Positions 21,831 through 29,297 of a DNA stretch of 31,307 nucleotides are shown one piece after another. Made by a program: the position numbers and the translations under genes. Within the stretch, counting starts at the first letter, position 1, and each line of letters begins with the position of its first letter. The notes under the pieces were generated by a model. The model worked only from the letters and a program-made list of their open reading frames with translations, was not told the DNA's origin and searched no databases. This DNA comes from Planctomycetota bacterium (GTDB lineage Bacteria > Planctomycetota > PUPC01 > DSUN01): NCBI GenBank assembly GCA_035384565.1, contig DAOOIT010000065.1, positions 1-31,307 of the forward strand, in the 5' to 3' direction.

Positions 21831-22952
21831 TCACGGCAGGAACTTCCTGGTGTTGCGCAGTTTCTCGGGCAGGTACTTTTCGACGACGAAGTTGAGGCTG
21901 TGGGCGGCGAATGCCTGCTGCTCGACGCGCACGCCCATCTTGATCATCTGGTCTATCGCGCGCTGCCACTCCTTGTGGTGGTGGAAGAAGGGGTCGTTCT
22001 TCAGCGCGTCCTTGGCGCGCTTGATATCTATGTCCTTCAGCGGCTGGGTGGGGAGGTTGTAGTCCACGATGTCCTGCGGGGTGACGCCGAGGTAGTGGAC
22101 ACTGGGGACGCAGAAGAACTCGTTGAGGTGGGCGGCGTTGCCGGAGCCGACCTTGAGGGTGCGGTAGATGTTGGCGTAGCCGTAGGGGTCGCCGTCGGTG
22201 AAGGCGTAGACGGGCATCTGGTGGGCGTCGGCGAGGCGGCGGATGAAGCGGCGGCAGGCGCGCGTGGGCACGCCGCCCATCGAGATGAGGATGCAGTCGG
22301 CCGTGTCCCAGAAGGCGTGCTTGACGAGGCGCTGGAACATGGCGGTGGTCTCGATGACGAGGATGAACTTGGCGCTGGTACGGAAGGTGAGCTGCTCGAC
22401 CTGCGGCGGCACGCTGTAGGCGCCTGTGCCAAAGCGGGTGCAGTCAATCTCGATGCTCTCGCCGGTCGCGGGGTCTTCGTCCACGACCACGAGGCGGCCG
22501 GCCACGGAGCCGCCGTGCTCGTCGGGGATGAAGCCGATCTGCTCGCGGTTGAAGCCCAGCATGGCCTCCAGGTCGTCCATCACGGTGTCGGATTCGGGCT
22601 GCTCGGTGAAGGCGGCTTCGGCCCAGGATTTCGAGCGGTAGTAGGCTTCTCGTTTGTTGATGATGTCGTCGTCCTCGACGACGGCCTTGGAGAGGGCGAG
22701 CATGCGGATGGACTGGGCGAAGGTCTTGACGGTGGTGTAGGCGAAGTCGCGCCGCGCGGTGCGGCCGCGCATCTTGAAGGCCCCCGTGCCCGAGTCGTAG
22801 CGCACGTTCGAGAGGGCGCGGATGGGGAACTTCATGTGCGGCTTCTTGTCGTGGCGGATGTCGCTGTAGATGTCGCGCGCCACCTCGACCATGCGCGCGA
22901 GGGCTTTTCCGTTGTCGTGCTTTGGCGTTTTCTTGGGGGTCTTCTTTGCCAT
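21831..22952 (-). CDS. top6A: DNA topoisomerase VI subunit A (Spo11-like)
   Basis: The protein has 373 residues. The ATG at 22952 (MAKKTPKK) has GGAG about 10 nt upstream; the longer in-frame reading to 23030 would translate the 7-bp-unit hairpin. The A subunit makes the type IIB double-strand break through a catalytic tyrosine. The winged-helix motif KREAYYRSK gives Y104/Y105, the second being the likely nucleophile. The Toprim domain has E201 (FILVIETTAM) and D253/D255 (FTDGDPYGYANIYRTL), the metal-binding DxD. HLNEFFCVPSVHYLGVTPQDI is also family-typical. The partner is top6B, immediately upstream. Bacterial examples are uncommon. Confidence 0.93.
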   Translation of the reverse strand: MAKKTPKKTPKHDNGKALARMVEVARDIYSDIRHDKKPHMKFPIRALSNVRYDSGTGAFKMRGRTARRDFAYTTVKTFAQSIRMLALSKAVVEDDDIINKREAYYRSKSWAEAAFTEQPESDTVMDDLEAMLGFNREQIGFIPDEHGGSVAGRLVVVDEDPATGESIEIDCTRFGTGAYSVPPQVEQLTFRTSAKFILVIETTAMFQRLVKHAFWDTADCILISMGGVPTRACRRFIRRLADAHQMPVYAFTDGDPYGYANIYRTLKVGSGNAAHLNEFFCVPSVHYLGVTPQDIVDYNLPTQPLKDIDIKRAKDALKNDPFFHHHKEWQRAIDQMIKMGVRVEQQAFAAHSLNFVVEKYLPEKLRNTRKFLP

Positions 22953-22971
22953 TCCGCGCTTTCTCCATGCT

Positions 22972-23045
22972 CGTGATGCGTGAAGCGTGATACGTGAGAA
23001 GGAGGGGCGGGACCGTTCTTCTCTTCTCACGCATCACGTATCACG
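22972..23045. repeat. Inverted tandem-repeat hairpin, 7-bp unit (CGTGATR type)
   Basis: The left arm (22972-22999) has four 7-bp units: CGTGATG, CGTGAAG, CGTGATA, CGTGAGA. The right arm (23025-23045), read on the minus strand, has CGTGATA, CGTGATG, CGTGAGA. About 25 bp separate the arms. It fills the 95-nt gap between top6B and top6A. Confidence 0.75.
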
Positions 23046-23047
23046 GC

Positions 23048-24709
23048 TCATTTTCTGCTCTTGTGCAGCATCTCGGTCAGCTTCTCGACGATGCCCTCTT
23101 CTTCGCGCTGGCTGAGGGCGAGGATTTCGCGCAGGCCGATGCCGATGTGGGGGATGTATTTCTCGATGTAGGAGCGTTTGCGCTCGGCCTCGGCCTCGCG
23201 CCGCCGCCGCTTGATGTGGAGGCTCATCTTGCGCCCACAGGCCTGGAGCGCGAGCTTGATCTCCTTGATGATCTCGGGGTAGTGGGCGATGGCCTCCTTG
23301 CTCTCGGAGGTGAAGGGCACCCACACGCTGGCCATGTGCACGACGACGATGGCCGGCCCCAGGGGCAGCGAGCCGCTGGGCTGCGAGAGGCCGTAGGGAC
23401 GCCACGAGATGCTGCTGATCGCGCGCGTGATGGCGCAGGCCGATTGCTGGTAGAGCAGCGGCACGCGGTTGGCGAAGCGGTAGACCCGCACCGGCCCCTC
23501 GTCGGGCACCTTGCCGCCGTAGGCCACGGCAGCCTCGATGATGAAGGGGTTGCCGCGGTAGACCGAGGGCGGGCGCGACACGGCGGCGTAGAAGTCGGCC
23601 TCCAGCTCCTTCTTCACGCCCTTGAGCAGCAGTTCCTCGCCGATGGGCACCACGCAGTCGGTGGGCGGGTTCATGATCCGCGTGGCCTGGATCGCCTTGT
23701 AGAGGGTCTCGGCCTCCTGGCGGGCGATGCGGCTGGGCCGCGCGTTGGGCTCGATCTTCGCGGCCGCCAGGATGTTGTCGGCCACGCGGCCCGACACGCG
23801 GGAGAACTCGTGGGTGAGGAAGGCGCGCACGTTGCGCGCCTTGGTGCTCTCGAGCATGGTCATGAGCATGCCCAGCTCGATGCCCTGGGGGTGCGGCTTG
23901 ATCGTCTTCGGCTCGGCCGGCAGCTCGGAGGTGGCGCGGGGGAACTCGTGCGGGTCGCCGTCGGGCGGCGTGTAGAGCATTCGCACGTGGGGGTTGGTGA
24001 TGGCCGTCTGCTCGAGATAGGCGTCCACGCTCTGGCGGCCGCGCTGGTAGCGGGCCTCCAGCTCGATCTCCACGCGGGTGCCGTGCGCGCCGTTCCAGTC
24101 GCACTCGCCCTCGTTGATGACGCGCGGCTCGTTCTTCTTGGTGTCAATCATCAGCTCGCAGCGGACCGCGGGCTTGCCGTGGCCGATCTTGGAGATGATG
24201 ACGGTGGGCTGGCCCGTGGTGAGCTGGCCGTACATGGCCGCGGCCGAGATGCCGATGCCCTGCTGGCCGCGCGACATCTTGAGGCGGTGGAACTTCGAGC
24301 CGTAGAGGAGCTTGCCGAACACCTTGGGCACCTGCCTGGGCACGATGCCCGGGCCGTTGTCCTCCACGATCACGCGGTAGCGCTCCTCCTTGCGCACCTC
24401 CTTGACGGTCACCTTGACCTCGGGCAGGATGCCGGCTTCCTCGCAGGCATCGAGCGAGTTGTCCACTGCCTCCTTGATGCAGGTGAGGAGGGCCTTGCGC
24501 GGGTTATCGAAACCCAGCAGGTGGCGGTTCTTGGTGAAGAACTCCGAGACGGAGATCTCGCGCTGCTGCTTCGCCATTTCGGTGGCGGTCACGCGCCGCC
24601 TGCCTTGCTTGCCCCCCTCGCCGGCGGCCTCGGCGGGTCCCTCGAGGTCCCCGCCCGCCGGTGGGGGAGCGGCGAACTCCAGGGTGCGCTGTGCAAGCTC
24701 TTGTGCCAT
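23048..24709 (-). CDS. top6B: DNA topoisomerase VI subunit B (GHKL ATPase)
   Basis: The protein has 553 residues. ATG 24709 is chosen because GAGGAA lies 5 nt upstream; the open frame further 5' crosses the promoter. The B subunit binds ATP and clamps DNA for strand passage by subunit A. The first 45 residues are a low-complexity, Gly/Ala-rich extension. The Bergerat fold follows: N box with E80 and N84 (IKEAVDNSLDA), G1 box VEDNGPGI (about 116-122) and G2 box SRGQQGIGISAAAMYG (about 147-161). The transducer region contains NPPTDCVVPIGEELLLKG and VYRGNPFIIEAAVAYGG, with HMASVWVPFTSESKEAI nearer the end. This is the first gene of a three-gene operon with its own promoter. Confidence 0.94.
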   Translation of the reverse strand: MAQELAQRTLEFAAPPPAGGDLEGPAEAAGEGGKQGRRRVTATEMAKQQREISVSEFFTKNRHLLGFDNPRKALLTCIKEAVDNSLDACEEAGILPEVKVTVKEVRKEERYRVIVEDNGPGIVPRQVPKVFGKLLYGSKFHRLKMSRGQQGIGISAAAMYGQLTTGQPTVIISKIGHGKPAVRCELMIDTKKNEPRVINEGECDWNGAHGTRVEIELEARYQRGRQSVDAYLEQTAITNPHVRMLYTPPDGDPHEFPRATSELPAEPKTIKPHPQGIELGMLMTMLESTKARNVRAFLTHEFSRVSGRVADNILAAAKIEPNARPSRIARQEAETLYKAIQATRIMNPPTDCVVPIGEELLLKGVKKELEADFYAAVSRPPSVYRGNPFIIEAAVAYGGKVPDEGPVRVYRFANRVPLLYQQSACAITRAISSISWRPYGLSQPSGSLPLGPAIVVVHMASVWVPFTSESKEAIAHYPEIIKEIKLALQACGRKMSLHIKRRRREAEAERKRSYIEKYIPHIGIGLREILALSQREEEGIVEKLTEMLHKSRK

Positions 24710-24816
24710 GGGTTCCTCGCGGTAGCTGGCCGAACTGTCTTGAACGGGGATCGGATCTGGGCGCGCCCCTGCCGCGGCAGGAGAAGGCGTTACCACTATC
24801 CCTATGGTGCGCGGGC

Positions 24817-24845
24817 ATTGTAGCACGCACATGTAGTGAATGCAA
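24817..24845 (-). promoter_or_regulatory. Predicted promoter of the topoisomerase VI operon
   Basis: On the minus strand, TTGCAT (24845-24840) is followed after exactly 17 nt by TACAAT (24822-24817). Transcription would start near 24809, leaving a leader of about 100 nt before top6B. Confidence 0.6.
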
Positions 24846-24876
24846 GCCAATTATCGCGCCCCCGGCGGGACGCAGA

Positions 24877-24905
24877 TTGACTTCCCGGGAGCCCCGATCT
24901 ATAAT
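24877..24905 (+). promoter_or_regulatory. Strong predicted promoter of the zinc-ribbon/HEAT gene
   Basis: TTGACT (24877-24882) is followed after 17 nt by a perfect TATAAT (24900-24905), about 40 nt upstream of the GTG start. It is divergent from the topoisomerase VI promoter. Confidence 0.7.
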
Positions 24906-24944
24906 GCCTCGCCGGGTGCGGCGCCCCACGAAAGGAAGGCCCCG

Positions 24945-26978
24945 GTGGACAATCCGGTCTGCGTCTCCTGCCATAAAGGCCTGTCGCTCGAAGACATCGA
25001 GCGTGGGAACTTCAAGCACATCGGCGGCCACCTCTACTGCGCCGAGTGCGTGGGCAGGATGCGCCGCGTGGGCCCCACCCCCTGCCCCGCCTGCGGCGTC
25101 ACCGACACGCCGCTCTACACCGGCAAGGGCTACCTGTGCCGCAAGTGCGGCGCCGACCTCCACCCCGCCCAGGCCGACGCCAGGACGGCTCCCGCCCAGC
25201 GGCCCCACACGAGGCCCGCCGCCAAGCGCTGCCCTTACTGCGGCGCCGCCATTCTGGCCGAGGCCCTCAAGTGCCGCTACTGCGGCTCGTCGCTCACCCG
25301 CGAGGCCCGCGAGGCCGAGGCTTTCAGCCGCCAGAACTCGCAACTGCGCTTCTGGGTCGGGTGCCTGCTCAGCGCTTCGGTCTTCCTCCTGCTCTTCCTC
25401 GTCTACGTTCTCGCCACGCGAGGGGCGCGGCAGCCCGAAGCCAAGGCGGCTCCCCCGGTTCCCACGACCGCCAGCCCCGCGGCGCCCAAGCCCGACACGG
25501 CACTCGTCGCCAGCCTGCGGGAGGAGCTTCGAAGCCTTCGCACCCAACTCACCGTCCTCAAGGCCGAGCAAGAGCGCCTGCTGGCGGCCAGGGAGCAGCC
25601 GCCCGAGCCGTCCCGCATCGCCAAGACCGTGGCCGAGGCGATGAAGCCGCCGCCGCCCGCTCCCACCAAGGAAGACCTCCCCAAGGTCACACCGCCCCCC
25701 GAGAAGCCGCCTACGCCCCCCGCGCCGGCGAAGGAGACTGTCCAGCCTCCCACCCCCGCCGCGAAAGAGCCGCCCCCGCCCACGAAGGCCGAGACCCCGA
25801 AGGCCGAGACCCCGAAGCCCAAGGCCGAGGAACGCACACCTGCCCAGCTCGCGGCGGCCGCCTACCCCGTCTTCACCACCGAGTTGGACAAGCTCAAGGC
25901 CGCCCGTCGCTATGGCGAAGCCATCGCCGCCTGCCGCCAGTTCCTTGCCGCACACCTCGGCACCCCGGAGGCCGATAGGGTGCAGGCCGCCCAGAAGGCC
26001 CTGCGCGACGAACTCGACCGCATCCGGGACGACCACGCCCGCCGCTTCAAGGCCGCGCTGGACAAGAACGACCTCGAGGCATGCCGCAAGGCGGCCGCCG
26101 AACTCACCCAGTACGACGCGCCCGAGATCGGCGAGGACCGCGACCGCATGCTCGCCGAGATCAAGGCCGCCGAAAACCGCCCCGCCCTCGACCTCACCAA
26201 GTACCTCACCCAGTGGGAAACCCCGCCCAACGTGGCGCGACTGCTTCAGGACCTGAAGGCAGAGAAGGACTGGACCGCCCGCTCGCGGGCCGCCAAGGAG
26301 CTGGGCCGTATCGGCCACAGCGCCGCCATCAAGGGGCTCCTCGACGCCCTCAAGGACCCGGAGTGGTACGTCAAGGCGAGCGCCATCGGCGCCCTCGCCG
26401 ACATCGGCGACCCGATCGCCCTGCCCGCCCTCGCCCCGCTCACCAAGGCATCCTTCCCCGTCATCTACGACCCGGCCGCCCGCGCCTGCCAGACCCTTGC
26501 AGCGGCCCCGAAGGACAAGTTCGCCAACGCCTGGAAGCTCGTGGACCCCAAGCCCATCGCGCAAGAGGTCAGCGAGGCCCTCAAGGCCCAAGACAAAGAG
26601 GAATCGCCCGTCACGTCGCGCTACCAGGTGGCGCTGATAGACACACTGGCGCTGCTGGACGCCAAGGAGGCCGCCCCTGTCATCCGTCCTGTCTTCGAAA
26701 GGGCCAAGGACCCGGCGGTGCGCAAAGCTGCGGCCGATGCCATCAGGAAGCTCACCGGCGAAACACTGATGCCCGAGCCCCCCCCTGCTCCGAAGGCGAC
26801 TCCTCCGCCCGAGCCGCCGAAGCCAGAGCCCAAGGCCCCGGAACCCAAGCCCGAGCCCCCCAAGGAGGCCCCAAAGGCGCCCGAACCTCCCAAGGAAGCG
26901 CCCAAGGCCCCTGAGCCTGCTCCCAAGGCGCCCGAGCCCCCCAAGGAAGCGCCCAAGGCCCCGCCGGCCAAAACCTGA
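24945..26978 (+). CDS. Zinc-ribbon, single-pass membrane, HEAT-repeat protein with proline-rich tail
   Basis: The protein has 677 residues. GTG 24945 is chosen because AAGGAAGG lies just upstream and the promoter ends at 24905; an earlier in-frame ATG at 24840 precedes the -35 box. The N-terminal 117 residues hold three Cys4 units: C6/C9/C32/C35, C47/C50/C65/C68 and C96/C99/C110/C113. A membrane helix follows at about 136-157. Then come a coiled-coil stretch (SLREELRSLRTQLTVLKAEQERLLA), a proline-rich linker, a helical TPR-like region (about 300-400), HEAT-like repeats (about 430-610; AAKELGRIGHSAAIKGLLDALKD, WYVKASAIGALADIGD) and a KAPEPPKEAP tail. The zinc domain should face the cytoplasm and the rest the periplasm or equivalent. 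It looks like a scaffold; function unknown. Confidence 0.85.
   Translation: MDNPVCVSCHKGLSLEDIERGNFKHIGGHLYCAECVGRMRRVGPTPCPACGVTDTPLYTGKGYLCRKCGADLHPAQADARTAPAQRPHTRPAAKRCPYCGAAILAEALKCRYCGSSLTREAREAEAFSRQNSQLRFWVGCLLSASVFLLLFLVYVLATRGARQPEAKAAPPVPTTASPAAPKPDTALVASLREELRSLRTQLTVLKAEQERLLAAREQPPEPSRIAKTVAEAMKPPPPAPTKEDLPKVTPPPEKPPTPPAPAKETVQPPTPAAKEPPPPTKAETPKAETPKPKAEERTPAQLAAAAYPVFTTELDKLKAARRYGEAIAACRQFLAAHLGTPEADRVQAAQKALRDELDRIRDDHARRFKAALDKNDLEACRKAAAELTQYDAPEIGEDRDRMLAEIKAAENRPALDLTKYLTQWETPPNVARLLQDLKAEKDWTARSRAAKELGRIGHSAAIKGLLDALKDPEWYVKASAIGALADIGDPIALPALAPLTKASFPVIYDPAARACQTLAAAPKDKFANAWKLVDPKPIAQEVSEALKAQDKEESPVTSRYQVALIDTLALLDAKEAAPVIRPVFERAKDPAVRKAAADAIRKLTGETLMPEPPPAPKATPPPEPPKPEPKAPEPKPEPPKEAPKAPEPPKEAPKAPEPAPKAPEPPKEAPKAPPAKT
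26860..26975 (+). repeat. Coding tandem repeat (PPKEAPKAPE-type)
   Basis: The last part of the zinc-ribbon/HEAT gene repeats a C/G/A-rich unit encoding PPKEAPKAPEP. Spacing varies slightly. A shorter duplication encoding KAETP lies near 25787-25818. Confidence 0.7.
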
Positions 26979-27091
26979 GCAAGCGGTCACACACGGCACA
27001 GGGCGGCGTCGTCGCCCTCCCACGCCCCCGCCGCGAGGCACTACCGCGCCGCCGTCCCGGTTGCCAGGTTCGGGTCTCTCAAAGATTCCTC

Positions 27092-27120
27092 TTGATCCCG
27101 CGGAGAGACCTCACTATAAT
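27092..27120 (+). promoter_or_regulatory. Strong predicted promoter of the Ig-like protein gene
   Basis: TTGATC (27092-27097) is followed after 17 nt by a perfect TATAAT (27115-27120), about 80 nt upstream of the ATG at 27200. Confidence 0.65.
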
Positions 27121-27199
27121 CACGGCATCGCGCCCGCGTTGGGCGCCCGGTTTGGCCCGCCCGCGTGGCCATGGGTTGCAGTGCAAAGGAGTGAGGGCA

Positions 27200-29140
27200 A
27201 TGATTTCGGCGAGGAGGGTGCGCGTCGTTCTGCTGGGGGTTTGGTTCGTCGTTGCGCTCGCTGCGCCAGGCTATGCCAAGAGGCCCTCAAACACCCCGCC
27301 CGTCGCAGGCGATGACTCGTACGCCATCGCCGAGGACCAGCCCCTCGATGTGCCCGCTCCGGGCGTCCTGAGCAACGACACCGACGCGAACGGCGACCCG
27401 CTCACCGCCGCCCCGCTCTCCCTGCCGTCCCATGGCACGCTCCTGCTGAGTGCGAGCGGAGCGTTCCTCTACGTTCCCGACGCCAATTTCAGCGGCGCCG
27501 ACAGCTTCACCTACACCGTCTCGGACGGGAAGGGCGGCAGCGACACGGCGACCGTCACCATCACGATCAGCCCGGTCAACGACCCGCCGGTGGCGGTGGA
27601 CGACGCCTACCAGGTCGCCCAGGGCGGCGATCTGGTCGTCAAGCTCCCTGGGCTGCGGGCCAACGACTGGGATGCCGAGGGCAACCCGCTGAGGGCGGTC
27701 CTCGTGAGCCCTCCGAGCCACGGCACCCTGGCGGTTTACGACGGCACCGGAGACTACCCGGCGCTTTCCTTCCGCTACACGCCAGACCCTGCCTTCGTTG
27801 GCCAGGACACGTTCACGTACAAGGTGAACGACGGCCAGGCAGACAGCGCCCCCGCCACCGTGACCATCAGCGTGCTGGCCAGCCGGGTCTACCGCCTGCC
27901 CGATGCGGAGCTGATGAGCAGCGGGTTCGGCCAGCTCTCCGGCTACAGCTCGAGCAGCAGCACGCTCGACAGCCGCACCGACGTGGCGGGCCAAGGCGTG
28001 GTGTACGGGCTAACGCTGAAGGGCGCAGACGCCGGTAAGATCGGCATCGGCGAGCCCGACTGGCCCATCGCGGCCGCGGCCGGGCTGGACTACGACCCCG
28101 GCGTGCCCGGCGGCTGCCAACCGCACGATAACTCGAGTCTCGCCGCCTACAGTTGCTACGAGATGACCGTCTCATACCTCAGCGGGCCGGCCGGCAGCAC
28201 CATCAACATCGGCCTGTTCATGAACACCGGGCTGACAGGCGCGAGCGGGTACCCTTCGAGCGACGGGACCAACGACACCTGGTGGGGCAGTGAATGGGTC
28301 ACGCTCGCGCTGGGCGAGACGAAGACGGTCACGCTCTACTTCAGCGGGGCCGAGGCCTGGAACATCAGCGACAACAAAGTGCCTCACTCGGAGGGCGGCA
28401 CGGCGGCGCCCAATGGCGGCAGGTACGCCATCAACTTCCGAGACCGGCACGAGATCACCAATATCGGGCTCCAGGTCGCCGACTTCGACGGCGGCACGCT
28501 GCTCACCGACGGCTACCCCATCCAGATCGCGCTCAACGTCCCAGGGCAGCCCCAGCCGCCGGTTGCCAACAACGACTCGGCCGCCACTGTGGAGGGCAGC
28601 CCCGTCACCATCGCCGTGCTGGCCAACGATAGCGCGGACGCCACCAAGGTCACGAATCTCACCCAGCCCGCGAACGGTCAGGCGACCCTGAACGCCAACA
28701 ACACCGTCACCTATACGCCCAACGCGGGTTTCGTCGGCACCGACTCGTTCACGTACACCGCCAACAACGGCCTCCTCGACAGCGCGCCTGCCACCGTCAC
28801 CGTCACCGTGTCGGAGGCGACGCATGACGTCTCGGGCACGATCACGTTGGGGAGCAACCCCCTGGGCGGAATCCAGGTGAAGCTGTACATCGAAGTCCAG
28901 GGCCCGAAGGGGGCCTCGTGGAAGACCGTCACCTCCGCCACGACCGATGCGCAGGGGCGCTATGCCTTCGACGGCCTGCAAGTCGGCGGGCGCTATAGGG
29001 TCGCCCCCGTGAGCAGGACCTACAGCTTCGTCCCGGATGTCGTTGACTTCACCTTCTGGGGCGCCCCCGTGGAGGACGTGAGCTTCGCCGCCGTCCTCCT
29101 GTCGGCCAAGTCTGGGACCAAGGAGGCGTCGGACTTCTAG
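27200..29140 (+). CDS. Secreted protein with tandem Ig/cadherin-like domains and a C-terminal carboxypeptidase-regulatory-like domain
   Basis: The protein has 646 residues. ATG 27200 has AAGGAG 8 nt upstream and starts a signal peptide ending near GYA (about 26). Residues about 32-125 and 125-220 are tandem bacterial Ig/cadherin-like modules (PPVAGDDSYAIAEDQPLDV, GADSFTYTVSDGKGGSDTATVTITI; PPVAVDDAYQVAQGGDL). About 225-425 is a Ser/Gly/Asp-rich beta region without a recognised family. A third Ig-like module begins PPVANNDSAATVEGSPV (about 452). Residues about 545-646 resemble a carboxypeptidase regulatory-like/CnaB fold (VSGTITLGSNPLGGIQVKLY, TDAQGRYAFDGLQVGGRYRV). It probably acts at the cell surface in adhesion or matrix. 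No sorting signal or membrane anchor is seen at the C-terminus. Confidence 0.85.
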   Translation: MISARRVRVVLLGVWFVVALAAPGYAKRPSNTPPVAGDDSYAIAEDQPLDVPAPGVLSNDTDANGDPLTAAPLSLPSHGTLLLSASGAFLYVPDANFSGADSFTYTVSDGKGGSDTATVTITISPVNDPPVAVDDAYQVAQGGDLVVKLPGLRANDWDAEGNPLRAVLVSPPSHGTLAVYDGTGDYPALSFRYTPDPAFVGQDTFTYKVNDGQADSAPATVTISVLASRVYRLPDAELMSSGFGQLSGYSSSSSTLDSRTDVAGQGVVYGLTLKGADAGKIGIGEPDWPIAAAAGLDYDPGVPGGCQPHDNSSLAAYSCYEMTVSYLSGPAGSTINIGLFMNTGLTGASGYPSSDGTNDTWWGSEWVTLALGETKTVTLYFSGAEAWNISDNKVPHSEGGTAAPNGGRYAINFRDRHEITNIGLQVADFDGGTLLTDGYPIQIALNVPGQPQPPVANNDSAATVEGSPVTIAVLANDSADATKVTNLTQPANGQATLNANNTVTYTPNAGFVGTDSFTYTANNGLLDSAPATVTVTVSEATHDVSGTITLGSNPLGGIQVKLYIEVQGPKGASWKTVTSATTDAQGRYAFDGLQVGGRYRVAPVSRTYSFVPDVVDFTFWGAPVEDVSFAAVLLSAKSGTKEASDF

Positions 29141-29240
29141 GGTCTGTGCTCCCGGTCAATCGCTCGGGTGGTGCCACGGGGGCGGGTGCGCCGGATGGCT
29201 GCCTCCCTCCCCGGCTCGCATTCCCCGTCCCGCGGCACCC

Positions 29241-29268
29241 TTGACGCGAGGGGCCGCTCCGCTATAGT
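29241..29268 (+). promoter_or_regulatory. Predicted promoter of the terminal glycosidase-like gene
   Basis: TTGACG (29241-29246) is followed after 16 nt by TATAGT (29263-29268), about 30 nt upstream of the ATG at 29298. Confidence 0.6.
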
Positions 29269-29297
29269 AGTCGCGGGGAGGATGCGGAGCCGGACCC

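Noticed and set aside
21000..22976. Plus-strand open frame of 658 codons across the small membrane gene and top6A
   Set aside because: It is antisense to clear topoisomerase motifs and spans intergenic repeats. The product is compositionally unnatural.
24504..27041. Minus-strand open frame of 845 codons opposite the zinc-ribbon/HEAT gene
   Set aside because: It is Gly/Arg/Leu-rich repetitive translation. It overlaps the top6B N-terminus in another frame and is antisense to a well-supported gene.
26979..27091. Possible intrinsic terminator after the zinc-ribbon/HEAT gene (AGGGCG...CGCCCT near 27000)
   Set aside because: The stem is only 6 bp in very GC-rich DNA and has no T tract, so it is no better than chance.
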